Notes under the pieces: model-generated
Told to the model about the DNA's origin: nothing
Database searches by the model: none
Seen by the model: only the letters and a program-made list of their open reading frames with translations
In this document: positions 33,942 to 43,626 of the stretch, piece by piece
Position numbering within the stretch: position 1 is the first letter of the stretch
Layout: the number at the start of each line of letters is the position of its first letter
Translations under genes and position numbers: made by a program
Assembly (NCBI RefSeq): GCF_000063445.1
Contig: NC_009464.1
Span: forward strand, 2,666,001 to 2,730,000
Length of the DNA stretch: 64,000 bases
Direction of reading: 5' to 3'
Source: Methanocella arvoryzae MRE50
GTDB taxonomy: Archaea > Halobacteriota > Methanocellia > Methanocellales > Methanocellaceae

Positions 33942-35162
33942 TTAAGTCTTAGTACTATTTAGCTTACCCTTGCTCTTTTCATATATTTTGATTCGCTTGC
34001 CTTCCCGAAGGTTTTTCTGCATATACCAGAGCGTTGTTTTACTGATTCCAAGTTTTTTCCTTTCAGCTGGCGTCATTTTTAATAGTGCATCTCTAACATC
34101 CGATGGATCGTCTCTATTAACCATTATGTCCGGTGTTGTAAACTCTACCGTCTTATTTTTGTCTTGTATGAAGTTAGCGAACTGTTGAACCTGGTCAATG
34201 AGGATATTCTCATAGGTGTAGTTTTGATTCTTGTATGGTGCCTTAAGGTTGAAGTTCAGCTTTATACGCTCAATTAATTTCTTAGCGGTTGCTTCTCTTA
34301 GTCTGAGGTGGTAATTTTCTGTTACAATAAAGTCGTTCTTCTTGAGTTTCTTTTCCTCTAGTAGCTGTATTACGGATAGGTCGATGAGCCAGCGGTATAA
34401 TTCTTGGAGGTCGTAGACGAGTGGTGCACCGCTGCCTTTCATTTCATGCAGGTACCCCATTGCTGGATCGAGGCCCATAGCATTGATGGGGCGTCGTATT
34501 TGTGCTTCTAGAATAGCGTAGCCGTAGTTTAGGAGTGCGTTGATTTCGTCGCTGGCGTTCATGTTCCAGCTGTTGCTCTTGTTTCTTCTTCCGGTGAACC
34601 TGAAGTCCGGGTATAGTTTGTTGAAGACTTTTGTTAGCCTGTCCCAATACGCCTTTGCTGTCTTGGCTTCGTACACCATGATTTTGTTGATATCATGTTG
34701 TTCTTTCTTGTTATAAGCTACAAATCCCGTGTACTCGTTGATGAAGGCTTCTTCTATCTCACTCTTATCCAGCTCTTCGTAATAGTCCGATAATTCCGTT
34801 AGTAGGTTGCAGGATTTCTTGACCTTTTCTTTAATAATCTGATAAGCGATATTGTACCTTGTTGTGGGGTCGAGGTATTTGGCGTATTGTTTTACTCGTA
34901 GTTTGCCTACGCTAGTTTCTTTAGGCATCCAGGTGCCGAGCAGATTACCATTCCAATCAAGTAGTGTTAAGTTGATTTTGTGCTTCATTATCCAGCGCAT
35001 AGCCTCAAAGCTAATGTTGCCAGTAAAACCATCGATTACAATAGTATCGTGATCTATCTGATGAGGATAGAATTCATAATCATTGGTTTCAGTACTAATT
35101 TTTAATCTTCGTTTTTCTACCGATATTCTGGTTCCAAAGCCTTGAATTAGTAATGGGTTCAT
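33942..35162 (-). CDS. cas1: Casposase Cas1 with C-terminal helix-turn-helix
   Basis: The casposon integrase, 409 aa counted from the GTG at 35171 or 406 aa from the preferred ATG 35162. The Cas1 fold is clear: an N-terminal beta domain (residues 5-85; IVIDGFTGNISFEAMRWIMK), then the helical domain with active-site residues Glu168 (VYEAKTAKAYW), His242 (GYLHE) and Asp254 (VYDLQELYR). Residues ~360-395 form an extra HTH (TPAERKKLGISKTTLWYM) absent from CRISPR Cas1. By homology it joins element ends to a target, as in spacer insertion. The start overlaps the stop of the winged-helix gene by about 70 bases. No cas2 or repeat array is nearby. Confidence 0.95.
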   Translation of the reverse strand: MNPLLIQGFGTRISVEKRRLKISTETNDYEFYPHQIDHDTIVIDGFTGNISFEAMRWIMKHKINLTLLDWNGNLLGTWMPKETSVGKLRVKQYAKYLDPTTRYNIAYQIIKEKVKKSCNLLTELSDYYEELDKSEIEEAFINEYTGFVAYNKKEQHDINKIMVYEAKTAKAYWDRLTKVFNKLYPDFRFTGRRNKSNSWNMNASDEINALLNYGYAILEAQIRRPINAMGLDPAMGYLHEMKGSGAPLVYDLQELYRWLIDLSVIQLLEEKKLKKNDFIVTENYHLRLREATAKKLIERIKLNFNLKAPYKNQNYTYENILIDQVQQFANFIQDKNKTVEFTTPDIMVNRDDPSDVRDALLKMTPAERKKLGISKTTLWYMQKNLREGKRIKIYEKSKGKLNSTKT

Positions 35163-36096
35163 TTTTATCACTCGTTTTTAAGAACTTAGATAAGAAGTGG
35201 TTACTATCGTCTCTTTTCACTATTTTATTTGTTAATAAATCAGTTATAAAGAGGGATTTTAAAATCAATATTGTTAAAGATTCATTATCTTCTTTTGTAA
35301 GGGAATTAAAATTATATTCGATTATTTCATTGAAAAATTCGATAGAGAACCCTCGTTCATCGAATAATTGTTCCATAATTTTTTGAAGTAATAATGGGTC
35401 AGCGTATTTTGGTTTTAAGCTATATCTTAATGCACTTGGAGATAATAAGAGAATATCAATTATATCTTCAAATTCATCCTTTGAAATTACAAAAGATGAC
35501 CTCAATAAAAGACTATTATTTGAGCGATTATCTAGTTGATGATCTCCTAATCTATTTTGGAGTTTATCTTCAATATCCTCAATAAATGAATTTTCGATAG
35601 TCTCAACTAATCGCCTATGTTGATTTTTTATTCTATCGTCTTTATCTTCTTTTTCAATTTTATCAATAATAGAGCAATGTCGTTGATTTATTGATTCTTG
35701 AAGCAAATTGATAAGCCATTTTCCTTTGAAGTCTTCCGATGTAACGTAATGATGGTAGTATTGTGTTTTCATGAATTCTTGTTCTAATTGATTATCTTGG
35801 AAGAATTCGTGTAGATTTTTAAAATTGTCAAATCCATTTAGATAATAAGTATCGGGTTTTCCTTTACCTTGACTTCTTTTTAATAAGAGTTTATCTTCAA
35901 TAAGCTCCGCTAAATGGGTTCTTAAGACTTTGAGATTTCGGATATTAAGAGAATCTTTTAGATGATCTCGGATCGCCTGAAATGAGGTCTCACCATTATT
36001 TGCCACTAGTAAGAGGATTGTGGTTTTTGTTTTTCCTGGTGGTTCCCGGTTGTTTGGCTTCCGACGCTTCATCCAATAATGTATCGTATTTTTCAT
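35095..36096 (-). CDS. Casposon winged-helix protein
   Basis: This 333-aa protein begins with a winged HTH (residues ~20-95; KTKTTILLLVANNGETSF, then LRTHLAELIEDKLLLKR and a GKPDTYYL wing), followed by about 240 charged residues with likely coiled coil (residues 130-180). The wHTH part is not one of the core casposon families I can name. It is the first gene of the leftward operon and overlaps cas1 by about 70 bases, so it is probably a regulator or DNA-binding partner of Cas1. Confidence 0.7.
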   Translation of the reverse strand: MKNTIHYWMKRRKPNNREPPGKTKTTILLLVANNGETSFQAIRDHLKDSLNIRNLKVLRTHLAELIEDKLLLKRSQGKGKPDTYYLNGFDNFKNLHEFFQDNQLEQEFMKTQYYHHYVTSEDFKGKWLINLLQESINQRHCSIIDKIEKEDKDDRIKNQHRRLVETIENSFIEDIEDKLQNRLGDHQLDNRSNNSLLLRSSFVISKDEFEDIIDILLLSPSALRYSLKPKYADPLLLQKIMEQLFDERGFSIEFFNEIIEYNFNSLTKEDNESLTILILKSLFITDLLTNKIVKRDDSNHFLSKFLKTSDKNEPITNSRLWNQNIGRKTKIKN

Positions 36097-36322
36097 ATAA
36101 AAACCTGCCTACACAGTACACTATAATTCGGCTAAGGTGTATACCCCACACAAAAATATTTATAGGACTACCCACTATACTCGCGGTTGCTAGCCAAGCG
36201 GTAACTACGCAGCACACTAAAAAACAAGAACATAGACCGCTTGTAAAAACATTAACGAAAAACAGACAGCAAAGTGGGAAAAGGTGGGTCTGGCAACCAG
36301 GTGGGACACAGGAGACAACAAT
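36097..36322. promoter_or_regulatory. Divergent promoter region of the casposon core
   Basis: A 226-base gap separates the leftward wHTH-cas1 unit from the rightward HTH-HNH-polB unit. AATATTTATAGG (36156-36167) is a TATA candidate for the rightward operon; TTTTTATATG read on the minus strand (around 36100) is one for the leftward genes. Short GTGTATACCCCACAC-like and AGTGGGTAGT sequences nearby could bind the HTH proteins. Confidence 0.45.
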
Positions 36323-36850
36323 ATGCCAAAGAATTCCAAGGTCCCCCTTCACAGGACCACCACACAAGGATTAACCGTAGAAAACAAGGTGATGAGAGCC
36401 AAGACCACCGAAGTGGTCGGAATCGCTCGCAGAACAGGAAAGCCCATCCAGGACTTGGCCAGACAGTACGGCCTAACCATGGATGAGATAAAGCGGCATA
36501 CAGGCGCTGTGAAAAAGCTGGGAGATACCTGGGCTGTCACTGCGTATGACCATGTGCCCCGAGAAATGCTCATCTTCGAGAACGGGCGGGAAGTCCAGAT
36601 TGAAGTTGCTGACTCTCGGGAAGCTACAAAAATCAGTCAGTACCACAACGCCATACGAGGATACCTCGCAGCGAAAGGCCCTGCCAAAGAAAAAGCCCTA
36701 CGCCAACTGAAAAACTATGGGAGTATCCGCATAAAAGATGCCACAGGTCGACTACACAGTTTAGAGACTGACCCGGATGTCATCCGCGAGATTGTGTTGA
36801 GAAAGGAGGTGCCAGAGTATCCAGAACCCTACCCTGAAGGCTGGAGGTGA
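36323..36850 (+). CDS. Casposon helix-turn-helix protein
   Basis: A 175-residue protein with a central HTH-like segment (GKPIQDLARQYGLTMDEIKRH), followed by an alpha/beta part. First gene of the rightward operon, it overlaps or abuts the HNH gene. Its conserved placement beside HNH and PolB matches HTH genes described in casposons, where they may regulate transcription or help replication. ATG 36323 follows a GGAG ribosome site; the in-frame start at 36284 lacks one. Confidence 0.7.
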   Translation: MPKNSKVPLHRTTTQGLTVENKVMRAKTTEVVGIARRTGKPIQDLARQYGLTMDEIKRHTGAVKKLGDTWAVTAYDHVPREMLIFENGREVQIEVADSREATKISQYHNAIRGYLAAKGPAKEKALRQLKNYGSIRIKDATGRLHSLETDPDVIREIVLRKEVPEYPEPYPEGWR

Positions 36851-36855
36851 TAACG

Positions 36856-37347
36856 ATGGTTACAAACCTAACTGTCATCGTAGCCCGGAGGGTAGTGGAA
36901 TGGAGAGACGACGTACAAAACCAGCTGGGGCATATTCCACAATACGTTGAGGAAGCTGATTGCTGGGTGATGGAGCTAACAATACGCAATGAATCCTCTC
37001 GAAAAAGGAATCGCTGCGAAGCATGCATCAAAAATGGTCCCATGGATGGCCACCATTTAGCTGGAAAGGCATTCGAAGACGTATGCCCCCAGAAAGCATG
37101 GATCTGCAGACAGTGCCATGAGAGCTTCACACCTGAACAAGCAGTAAAGGACAAGCTCCTCAGTATAGCATGCGAAAATCACAGAAGGAAAAAGCCGCGC
37201 TTAGAAACAGGGTATGCCTCATTCCTGCTAGGATTACAGAACCTGATCATGCTCAAAGCCAAAGCATGCGACCAGCCCCTCTTAGAGGGGTTATCGAAAA
37301 AGTTCACACCAGACATAATCGAACTACTCGGGATATACAATGGATGA
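36856..37347 (+). CDS. HNH endonuclease of the casposon
   Basis: A 163-aa nuclease with an HNH motif framed by zinc cysteines: CEACIKNGPMDGHHLAG (first CxxC and His pair) and KAWICRQCHESF (second CxxC and final His). HNH enzymes nick or cut DNA with a metal ion; in casposons this is a regular core gene whose role is untested. ATG 36856 lies 9 bases after GGAGG (36842-36846), whereas GTG 36847 does not. It overlaps polB by eight bases. Confidence 0.88.
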   Translation: MVTNLTVIVARRVVEWRDDVQNQLGHIPQYVEEADCWVMELTIRNESSRKRNRCEACIKNGPMDGHHLAGKAFEDVCPQKAWICRQCHESFTPEQAVKDKLLSIACENHRRKKPRLETGYASFLLGLQNLIMLKAKACDQPLLEGLSKKFTPDIIELLGIYNG

Positions 37348-40162
37348 TATCTACGTTAGGTACCACATGGGCCGTGGAGAACAGGCCGAATACCACAACG
37401 CTGGCCAGCCAACAATTAACAATAGCAGAATAGACCTGGTATTCGATACTGAGACTACCACGGATCGGTACCAGAACCTAACGTTCGGCTCATGCGGTGT
37501 CTGGGTGAACGGCAAGCCTGACAGGTTCCTAATTTTTTTCGACCATGAACTACCAAAACCCAGCACAGACATCATAAAAGCCTACAACATCCAGTACAAC
37601 ACCGAAAAAATACTAAACGACAAACTCCCCGGAACAACATTTAACTCCTACGAGCTGATGACAAAGGAGGAATTCGTGGAAAACGTACTCTTCCCCTACG
37701 TATTTCAGGCTCGCGCTAACTGCATCTGCTTTAACATACCCTTCGATATCACCAGACTCGCCATAAAGTTCTCAGAGTCGAGAAAATACAATAACGGCTT
37801 CTCAGTAACACTATCCGAGAATCCTAATAACCCTCGCATAGTCATAAAACACATCGATTCTAAGAGAGCCTTTGTAGAACTTACAAATCCAGATCGCAGT
37901 AAGGGTAAAAAGAAGAAAAAGCGGAGACCTTTCCGGGGCAACTTCCTCGACCTCCGAACATTCACATTCGTCCTAACCAACGAAGGATATGACCTGGGAA
38001 GAGCGTTACCGGACTTCGGTAGCAAATTCAGGAAAATGAGCCCGGAGGAACACGGGAAAATCACACCTGAGTATATCACCTATAACATAAATGATACCCT
38101 GGCAACTTACGACTTATACGTTCAGGCTTTGAAGAGGTACCGTTGGTACTGTCTTGATAAAACACCCACCAAACTGTACTCACCGGCCAGCATCGGGAAA
38201 GCCCTTCTCGACAAAATCGGCATACTTCCATTCCACTTTAAAAACCCGGAGTTCCCTGAAGAAATTTTGGGCTATGTCATGATGGGCTACTACGGAGGCC
38301 GTACAGAGACACGCATACGCAAAGAACCCAGACTAATAACATGCCTCGACTACATCAGCATGTACCCCTCTGTATTCGTCCTCCTGAACATGTACAGATT
38401 CCTAATCGCCAAAAACATCCTGCGAGAAGATGCCACAAAAGACGCTCAGACGTTACTTGACAAGATAACCCCAGAGGATATCCGTAACAAGGAGCTATGG
38501 AACGATTTCACAATCATTTGTGAGCTTGAGCCTAACGAGGATAAAGTCCCTGTAAGGTCCTCATATGGCAATAAGTACGCACTTAACATTGGCATTAATT
38601 ATCTTATCTCGACAGATGGTTCAACGATTTGGTACACCCTTATCGACCTTATCGCTGCAAAAATGGACCAGGGGAAAGCACCCAGGATAAAAAGAGCTAT
38701 CAGATTCATCCCGAGTGAGCCACAGGATAACTTAAACTCAATAACCTACCTGAAAGGCTTACCACCCTTAGAACCCGGCGCTGACCTGATAAAATACCTG
38801 ATCATCGAGCGAGACCATATCAAAAAGCTCATGAAAAGCCCTGAATGGGAAGGCAAAAAGGACACAGAGGAATACCGAGAACTGGAGATATCAGAGCAAA
38901 TCCTCAAAATCATAGCCAATTCCACCTCCTATGGCATATTCATCCAGCTAAACCCCGAAGACGCCGATAGCGAAGAAGTAACTATCTTTTGCGATCAAAC
39001 CTTCACAGCCGAGGTAAACAAGATAGAGAAGCCAGGCCCAGCATTTAACCCTATTATGGCAGTGTTCCTCACAGCAGGCTCACGCCTTATTCTTGCAACA
39101 GCCGAGGCCTTAATCACCCGTGAAAACGGGTATTTCGCCTACTGTGACACTGATAGTATATTCATATCACCCGAACACGTACCCATGATCCAGGAATTCT
39201 TCCGAGACCTCAACCCCTACGGAGTACACATAGAGGACATGTTCAAAATTGAAGATAACAAGAGTCGGAAGAAAAAAGTCAAAAGAGTAGTCAAACTTGA
39301 AAACGTCTGGCTATACGCCATATCCGCAAAAAGATACGTCCTATACCATGTACACGATAATGGGGCAATCGAGATACTCAAGTACTCATCACACGGACTC
39401 GGTCATCTTATGAACATCGATGAGGCCCAGATCTGGATGGACATCTTAACTTTACACTACCACCCAGAAGAGGCCGATGAGATATTCCAGCGGTACAAGG
39501 GCAAATACGCTTTCTCAAAACTGGCCATCACGACATATGACATATGGGCTCGGGTAAACAAGCGTAATCAAGGCAAGCCACTCAAAGAACAGATTAAGCC
39601 ATTCAATTTCATCCTTGTAGGAACCTCATACCGCACAGACCCAGAGACAAAACAGCCAATAATCCCCACCTGGCCTTACAACAGCGCTGACGACAAAGAA
39701 TTCGCAAAACTACCATACATGCCATTCATCGATTACAAGACCGGCAAAACCTACACAAACCCACCAGCAGCTGGTCAGGAATTCAGCACCGAATTCTACC
39801 TAAAACCAATGGATGAAGTACTCTACGACTATGTCAATCACCCGGAGGCAAAATCCGAAGGCGATACAGGACTACTAAAGTCAAGGTACCTTCACATAAA
39901 TAAAGCATCCATACACCGCATAGGAAAAGAATCCGATGACATAGAAAACTCTCTAATATTTGGTCTACCCTCGGATTCGTATGGGGAAGTAGCAAATATC
40001 TACCAGGCAATAAGCAACCTTACGCCAAAAGATGCTGGAAAACTGGGCATACCAGAAAGAACCCTTAGGAAGTGGAAAGCAAAAATACGGGAAGGTAAGC
40101 CACTTAACATGAAAAACAGTGTAATTATAAAATTAAAAAGGCCTATTGAATCAATAGAATAG
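37340..40162 (+). CDS. polB: Family B DNA polymerase of the casposon, with C-terminal HTH
   Basis: A 940-residue replicative-type polymerase. The proofreading exonuclease motifs are VFDTETTT (Asp36, Glu38), FNIPFDIT and YNINDTLATYD. The polymerase motifs are DYISMYPSV (motif A, ~337), NSTSYGIF (motif B, ~527) and YCDTDSIFI (motif C, ~602). All catalytic acids are present. The last ~40 residues, TPKDAGKLGIPERTLRKW then REGK, resemble the HTH tail of the casposon Cas1. It would replicate the element. It overlaps the HNH stop by eight bases. GC content is intermediate between host and SIR2 cargo. Confidence 0.95.
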   Translation: MDDIYVRYHMGRGEQAEYHNAGQPTINNSRIDLVFDTETTTDRYQNLTFGSCGVWVNGKPDRFLIFFDHELPKPSTDIIKAYNIQYNTEKILNDKLPGTTFNSYELMTKEEFVENVLFPYVFQARANCICFNIPFDITRLAIKFSESRKYNNGFSVTLSENPNNPRIVIKHIDSKRAFVELTNPDRSKGKKKKKRRPFRGNFLDLRTFTFVLTNEGYDLGRALPDFGSKFRKMSPEEHGKITPEYITYNINDTLATYDLYVQALKRYRWYCLDKTPTKLYSPASIGKALLDKIGILPFHFKNPEFPEEILGYVMMGYYGGRTETRIRKEPRLITCLDYISMYPSVFVLLNMYRFLIAKNILREDATKDAQTLLDKITPEDIRNKELWNDFTIICELEPNEDKVPVRSSYGNKYALNIGINYLISTDGSTIWYTLIDLIAAKMDQGKAPRIKRAIRFIPSEPQDNLNSITYLKGLPPLEPGADLIKYLIIERDHIKKLMKSPEWEGKKDTEEYRELEISEQILKIIANSTSYGIFIQLNPEDADSEEVTIFCDQTFTAEVNKIEKPGPAFNPIMAVFLTAGSRLILATAEALITRENGYFAYCDTDSIFISPEHVPMIQEFFRDLNPYGVHIEDMFKIEDNKSRKKKVKRVVKLENVWLYAISAKRYVLYHVHDNGAIEILKYSSHGLGHLMNIDEAQIWMDILTLHYHPEEADEIFQRYKGKYAFSKLAITTYDIWARVNKRNQGKPLKEQIKPFNFILVGTSYRTDPETKQPIIPTWPYNSADDKEFAKLPYMPFIDYKTGKTYTNPPAAGQEFSTEFYLKPMDEVLYDYVNHPEAKSEGDTGLLKSRYLHINKASIHRIGKESDDIENSLIFGLPSDSYGEVANIYQAISNLTPKDAGKLGIPERTLRKWKAKIREGKPLNMKNSVIIKLKRPIESIE

Positions 40163-40346
40163 CCCCTACATACTTCTTTAGATAATCGCTGTTGCTATAT
40201 GCAATAGACATATGTTACAATAAAATGAAAGTATGTTGCATGCGCTTGAGTTCAACATAAAGCTACAATTATCGCCATTGTGTGCTCGAGTCGATAGTCG
40301 TTGATTGTATCCTAAAAGCGAAGAAAGCTGAGGCTATCAAGAACGG

Positions 40347-40631
40347 TTATTTAAGGAGTTTTTTATAAGCGTGGCAGCGGTAATCGTATTCTCGTAGAAT
40401 CTCGAATTCGAGCACTTGCGTTCGTATTATCATCGATCGTATCTGTTGGCCCACTTCTGATATACTTATGAGTTTTGCGGGACCACTTGCTACTATCTCG
40501 CATTGTTCGTGGAAAACCGTGTAATCCTCGACTACGTCGTTACGGATAGTAAAAACATGACAGAGTCGATGTTCGTAGATACGTACTGCAAATCCTTTGT
40601 TCAATTGGAAGATTTCAGCATCAAGGTGCAC
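40347..40631 (-). CDS. Hypothetical small protein on the minus strand
   Basis: A 94-aa frame with a GTG start and no family recognised. It reads as a mixed alpha/beta protein with a basic C terminus (YDYRCHAYKKLLK). Evidence is only the frame length, convergence with polB and plausible composition; it may be a random frame in AT-rich DNA. Confidence 0.4.
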   Translation of the reverse strand: MHLDAEIFQLNKGFAVRIYEHRLCHVFTIRNDVVEDYTVFHEQCEIVASGPAKLISISEVGQQIRSMIIRTQVLEFEILREYDYRCHAYKKLLK

Positions 40632-40735
40632 GCTTACTCATCGGCAATAACACGATAAAAACATCAGGTTATAGTATTCCGAAAATAAAAAACATAGATA
40701 GTAACAGGATTGGTTAGCAAGCAACAAACATTATT

Positions 40736-41389
40736 ATGCAAAAAACACCTCTTAACATAGAAATGCTCAATATTAAGCAACTGGTAATCGGCCTAATATA
40801 TCTTATTACAATAACATCGATATTATTCGGTTACGTTAGTGGCTTTCATATTTTTTTCGTTATACCAGCCGTGGTCTGTTTTCCGTTATGGTTTAACAGG
40901 TATGTCCATTCATTTGATAGCGACAAAGAACAGATAAAAATTTTCACTACTTGGCTTGGAGCGGCAACACTAATTATTGTTGAGTATTGGATGATTGTTT
41001 TATTTTTCGAGCAACTTTTTAAAACAATTATGGATCAGAACTCCTATGCTGATACGGGGATCATTATTTTATTTATATTAATTATAGCAGAATTAACCGT
41101 TCTTACTGGAAAAACATCTCAAAAAATTATCAGACTATTTACATATTACGATCATTACCGCCTGGGTGGTATACGCGATCTCTTGTCAAAAGAATTGTTG
41201 GTACACGGAGCATTTTGTATATACAGCATACCTATCATCCTATCGGCGGGAATCGCTGGACTAATAAATAACCCGAGTAACGCCAATAGTAAAACTGGGT
41301 TTTTATTAGTGTTTGCTATTGTTTATCTCATCGGTCAATTATTCGATAAGTTCGTCTGTAAACACGTTTTTAAAATAGACTTTGATTAA
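40736..41389 (+). CDS. Multispanning membrane protein (casposon cargo)
   Basis: The 217-residue protein has about five hydrophobic segments (LVIGLIYLITITSILFGY, FFVIPAVVCFPLWF, ATLIIVEYWMIVLFF, GIIILFILIIAELTVL and a C-terminal pair). No family is recognised. It is transcribed rightward alone and has low GC content like other cargo. Its role in the casposon is unknown; membrane effectors are common in defence and toxin modules, but nothing in the sequence shows this. Confidence 0.55.
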   Translation: MQKTPLNIEMLNIKQLVIGLIYLITITSILFGYVSGFHIFFVIPAVVCFPLWFNRYVHSFDSDKEQIKIFTTWLGAATLIIVEYWMIVLFFEQLFKTIMDQNSYADTGIIILFILIIAELTVLTGKTSQKIIRLFTYYDHYRLGGIRDLLSKELLVHGAFCIYSIPIILSAGIAGLINNPSNANSKTGFLLVFAIVYLIGQLFDKFVCKHVFKIDFD

Positions 41390-41515
41390 AAGGATACTAC
41401 TGTAGCAATTTCTTACATATTAACTTAAAAAGGTTCAATGAACCGCTTGGTATACTTATCCCATCACGAATACTTCTCAACAGTCTGGTAAGCATCTTGG
41501 TAACTATAAATATTA

Positions 41516-42430
41516 TTAATAATATATGTGTATACTGTTGATTATCCATGGCTCTTGTATGATGTAGAAATTGCCTGTATTTAATAGCAATTCCACATGG
41601 TACTGCGAACCAAAATTCGGGGTATATGCGATTTTATCATAATTGTGTGTATACACTGTGTCCCCAGTGCAATCAATATAAATGGACCCTCTATCAGTCG
41701 TATTAAAAACATTTAGGGCATGTCCAGACCCATCGGAAAATTCCAACGTAACCACGCCAGCTTTTATGCCCATACTTTCTGCATTATCATGTACCCTGAC
41801 CGCATAATCTATTCAAACAAAACTTTCCTCTCTATATGGTATTTGATCTGAATTGTCGGTTAAAACAAAATTGATTAATTCTTGATACGAAGGATTGGTC
41901 GCATTTGGGTTATTATGAATATACATATAAGCCCCAGTCGAATTGGTTTCGTAATAATGTGTATTTCCTACCTGATACGAAAGTTCAACTGTATTTGGAT
42001 CGTATATAAATTCGTAATAACCTAAACCAAGAATAGCAACCACTATCACTACGAGTATTGCAGAATACAAATTGCTATTCAAGATTGTTCTTATTGACCG
42101 AGACAGGTTAAAATTAAACCTCCGCCGGTAACGCTTTGGCTTATAAGGTTTCTTGGAAATTTTCTTTTCGAATGAGATTTGATTATTGGTGTTATTATAA
42201 TTTGAAATCGACGGGATATTTTGGGTATGTGGCGCTTCTTCCATGGTGGGTAATCTTTCAATTATTGGTGGCTCCTCAATAACCGAAAATTCCCTGATAA
42301 CAGAACTGCAATCGTGTTTTTCAGGCAGCCTATGCTCACCGCAGTATTTCCCCCCACACCTCTTGCATGTAAAGAGCAGAGGTTCGGTTTCACCACAAAT
42401 ATCGCAGCAATACACACCATTTTTAATCAT
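41516..42430 (-). pseudogene. AN1 zinc-finger/transglutaminase-like protein interrupted by TGA at the catalytic Cys
   Basis: Two frames read as one protein of ~304 residues broken by one in-frame TGA (41813-41815). Residues 8-41 form an AN1 zinc finger (CCDICGETEPLLFTCKRCGG and CGEHRLPEKHDC), with one membrane helix at ~125-145, then a transglutaminase-like domain. The segment after the stop is IDYAVRVHDNAESMGIKAG, followed by GHALNVF (catalytic His) and YIDCTGD (Asp). The stop sits where the catalytic cysteine is expected (C-x-D-Y/F-A). No frameshift occurs: the distance is a multiple of three. It is either a nonsense allele of a recently active gene, or a recoded UGA codon; the former is likelier. 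Confidence 0.7.
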
Positions 42431-42526
42431 AGGATAGCTTAATTATCACTTGTTGATCATTATAAAATGTTTCGTATGCAACCGATAAATTAAAAAGTAT
42501 ATTCATTTAATATAGTCTCGGTCGGT

Positions 42527-43414
42527 ATGTTATTGGAGATGGTTAATTCTTCAGTGGGATCATCCAATTTTGATCTGGCACTATTCATCATAGATAAAGT
42601 AAGTGATTTTATTGTTCAATTTTGTGGCGTCATTATTGGTGCTGCTATCTCATTTATTGCCTTAATGTGGAATGTGAAACGCGATGATAAAGCAAAAAAA
42701 GATGCGGACAAAGAATCATTGAAATTACATTTAAAAAGGGTTCAAAGCGAATTATATTATAATATAATAAAAATGGGATTTCTAAAAGTTGCGTGTGGTT
42801 TTACAAAGACTTATGGGGCATCGATGGAATTATTATCAGAAATATCCATTTTTTATGATAAGGAATTTAGAAGTGACGCTTATGATGATTTGATGCGCTC
42901 GGGATTGTTAATTAAGCCGGGTTTATTAAAAAATAATGAAGAAGTATTAATTAAATTATTAACTCTATATAATAAGGTTGATGATATGTTTCATAAATAC
43001 AAAGCTAACTCCCTAGAAAAATTCTACCCAGATTCAAGAGTGGATGAGTATAGCTTTGATGACGTAGATCATATTATCCAAAAATTTGCAATAGAATCCT
43101 CAGAAATGGCTGATGAAATGCTCAATGCTTTAATTTTAGTTAGCAAAGCAATAATTGAACTCTCTCCGAACGAAAAAAACAATCCAGATCAAAAACAATT
43201 TTGGAATATGGGCTTATTTGAAAATACTACTAAGCAGGATACTCCGAAAGAGAAAGTAGAATCAGAAACACCATCAATTGTATCAAAAACCAGTACTCTC
43301 ACCCCATCACCTATTCCACCACTAAGGTGGTATGATGATCGTTTTTTTAAAATCTGTTTCGGTGTGGCGACCCTGCTAATCATTATTCTTGGGGTGGCTG
43401 CAGTTGTAAGATAA
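42527..43414 (+). CDS. Membrane protein with long cytoplasmic helical region (casposon cargo)
   Basis: The 295-aa protein has a first hydrophobic segment (FIVQFCGVIIGAAISFIALM, ~29-48), a long, mostly helical charged region (residues 50-215), a PTPS-type linker, and a second membrane helix at the C terminus (FKICFGVATLLIIILGVAAV). No family is recognised. It is the last cargo gene before the right repeat, 212 bases away. Two-helix proteins with a large soluble loop are often membrane effectors or sensors, but this is only a possibility. Confidence 0.55.
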   Translation: MLLEMVNSSVGSSNFDLALFIIDKVSDFIVQFCGVIIGAAISFIALMWNVKRDDKAKKDADKESLKLHLKRVQSELYYNIIKMGFLKVACGFTKTYGASMELLSEISIFYDKEFRSDAYDDLMRSGLLIKPGLLKNNEEVLIKLLTLYNKVDDMFHKYKANSLEKFYPDSRVDEYSFDDVDHIIQKFAIESSEMADEMLNALILVSKAIIELSPNEKNNPDQKQFWNMGLFENTTKQDTPKEKVESETPSIVSKTSTLTPSPIPPLRWYDDRFFKICFGVATLLIIILGVAAVVR

Positions 43415-43626
43415 TCAAATTGATCTGAAAAGATCAGTTGCTTACTTGTAGTCACTGGCAGGACGTCTTTGTTTAGGATTAACATAACCAGTTTTTTATA
43501 TTTCAATGTTACAGTTGCTAACACGCAAATGCAATAATACGCTCTTTAACCACTAGCGTTTGTCTATATCACCCATATACTTATACTCAAAGGGCTTGCT
43601 TTAACAAGGGAATTAAACATATTCGA

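Noticed and set aside
33942-35171. CRISPR-Cas locus
   Set aside because: Only Cas1 is present. I found no direct-repeat/spacer array and no cas2, cas4 or effector gene; the terminal repeats and PolB identify a casposon.
41813-41815. Selenocysteine codon as the preferred reading of the TGA
   Set aside because: No SECIS-like element recognised by eye and the likely lineage is not known to decode Sec; kept as a question in the findings only.
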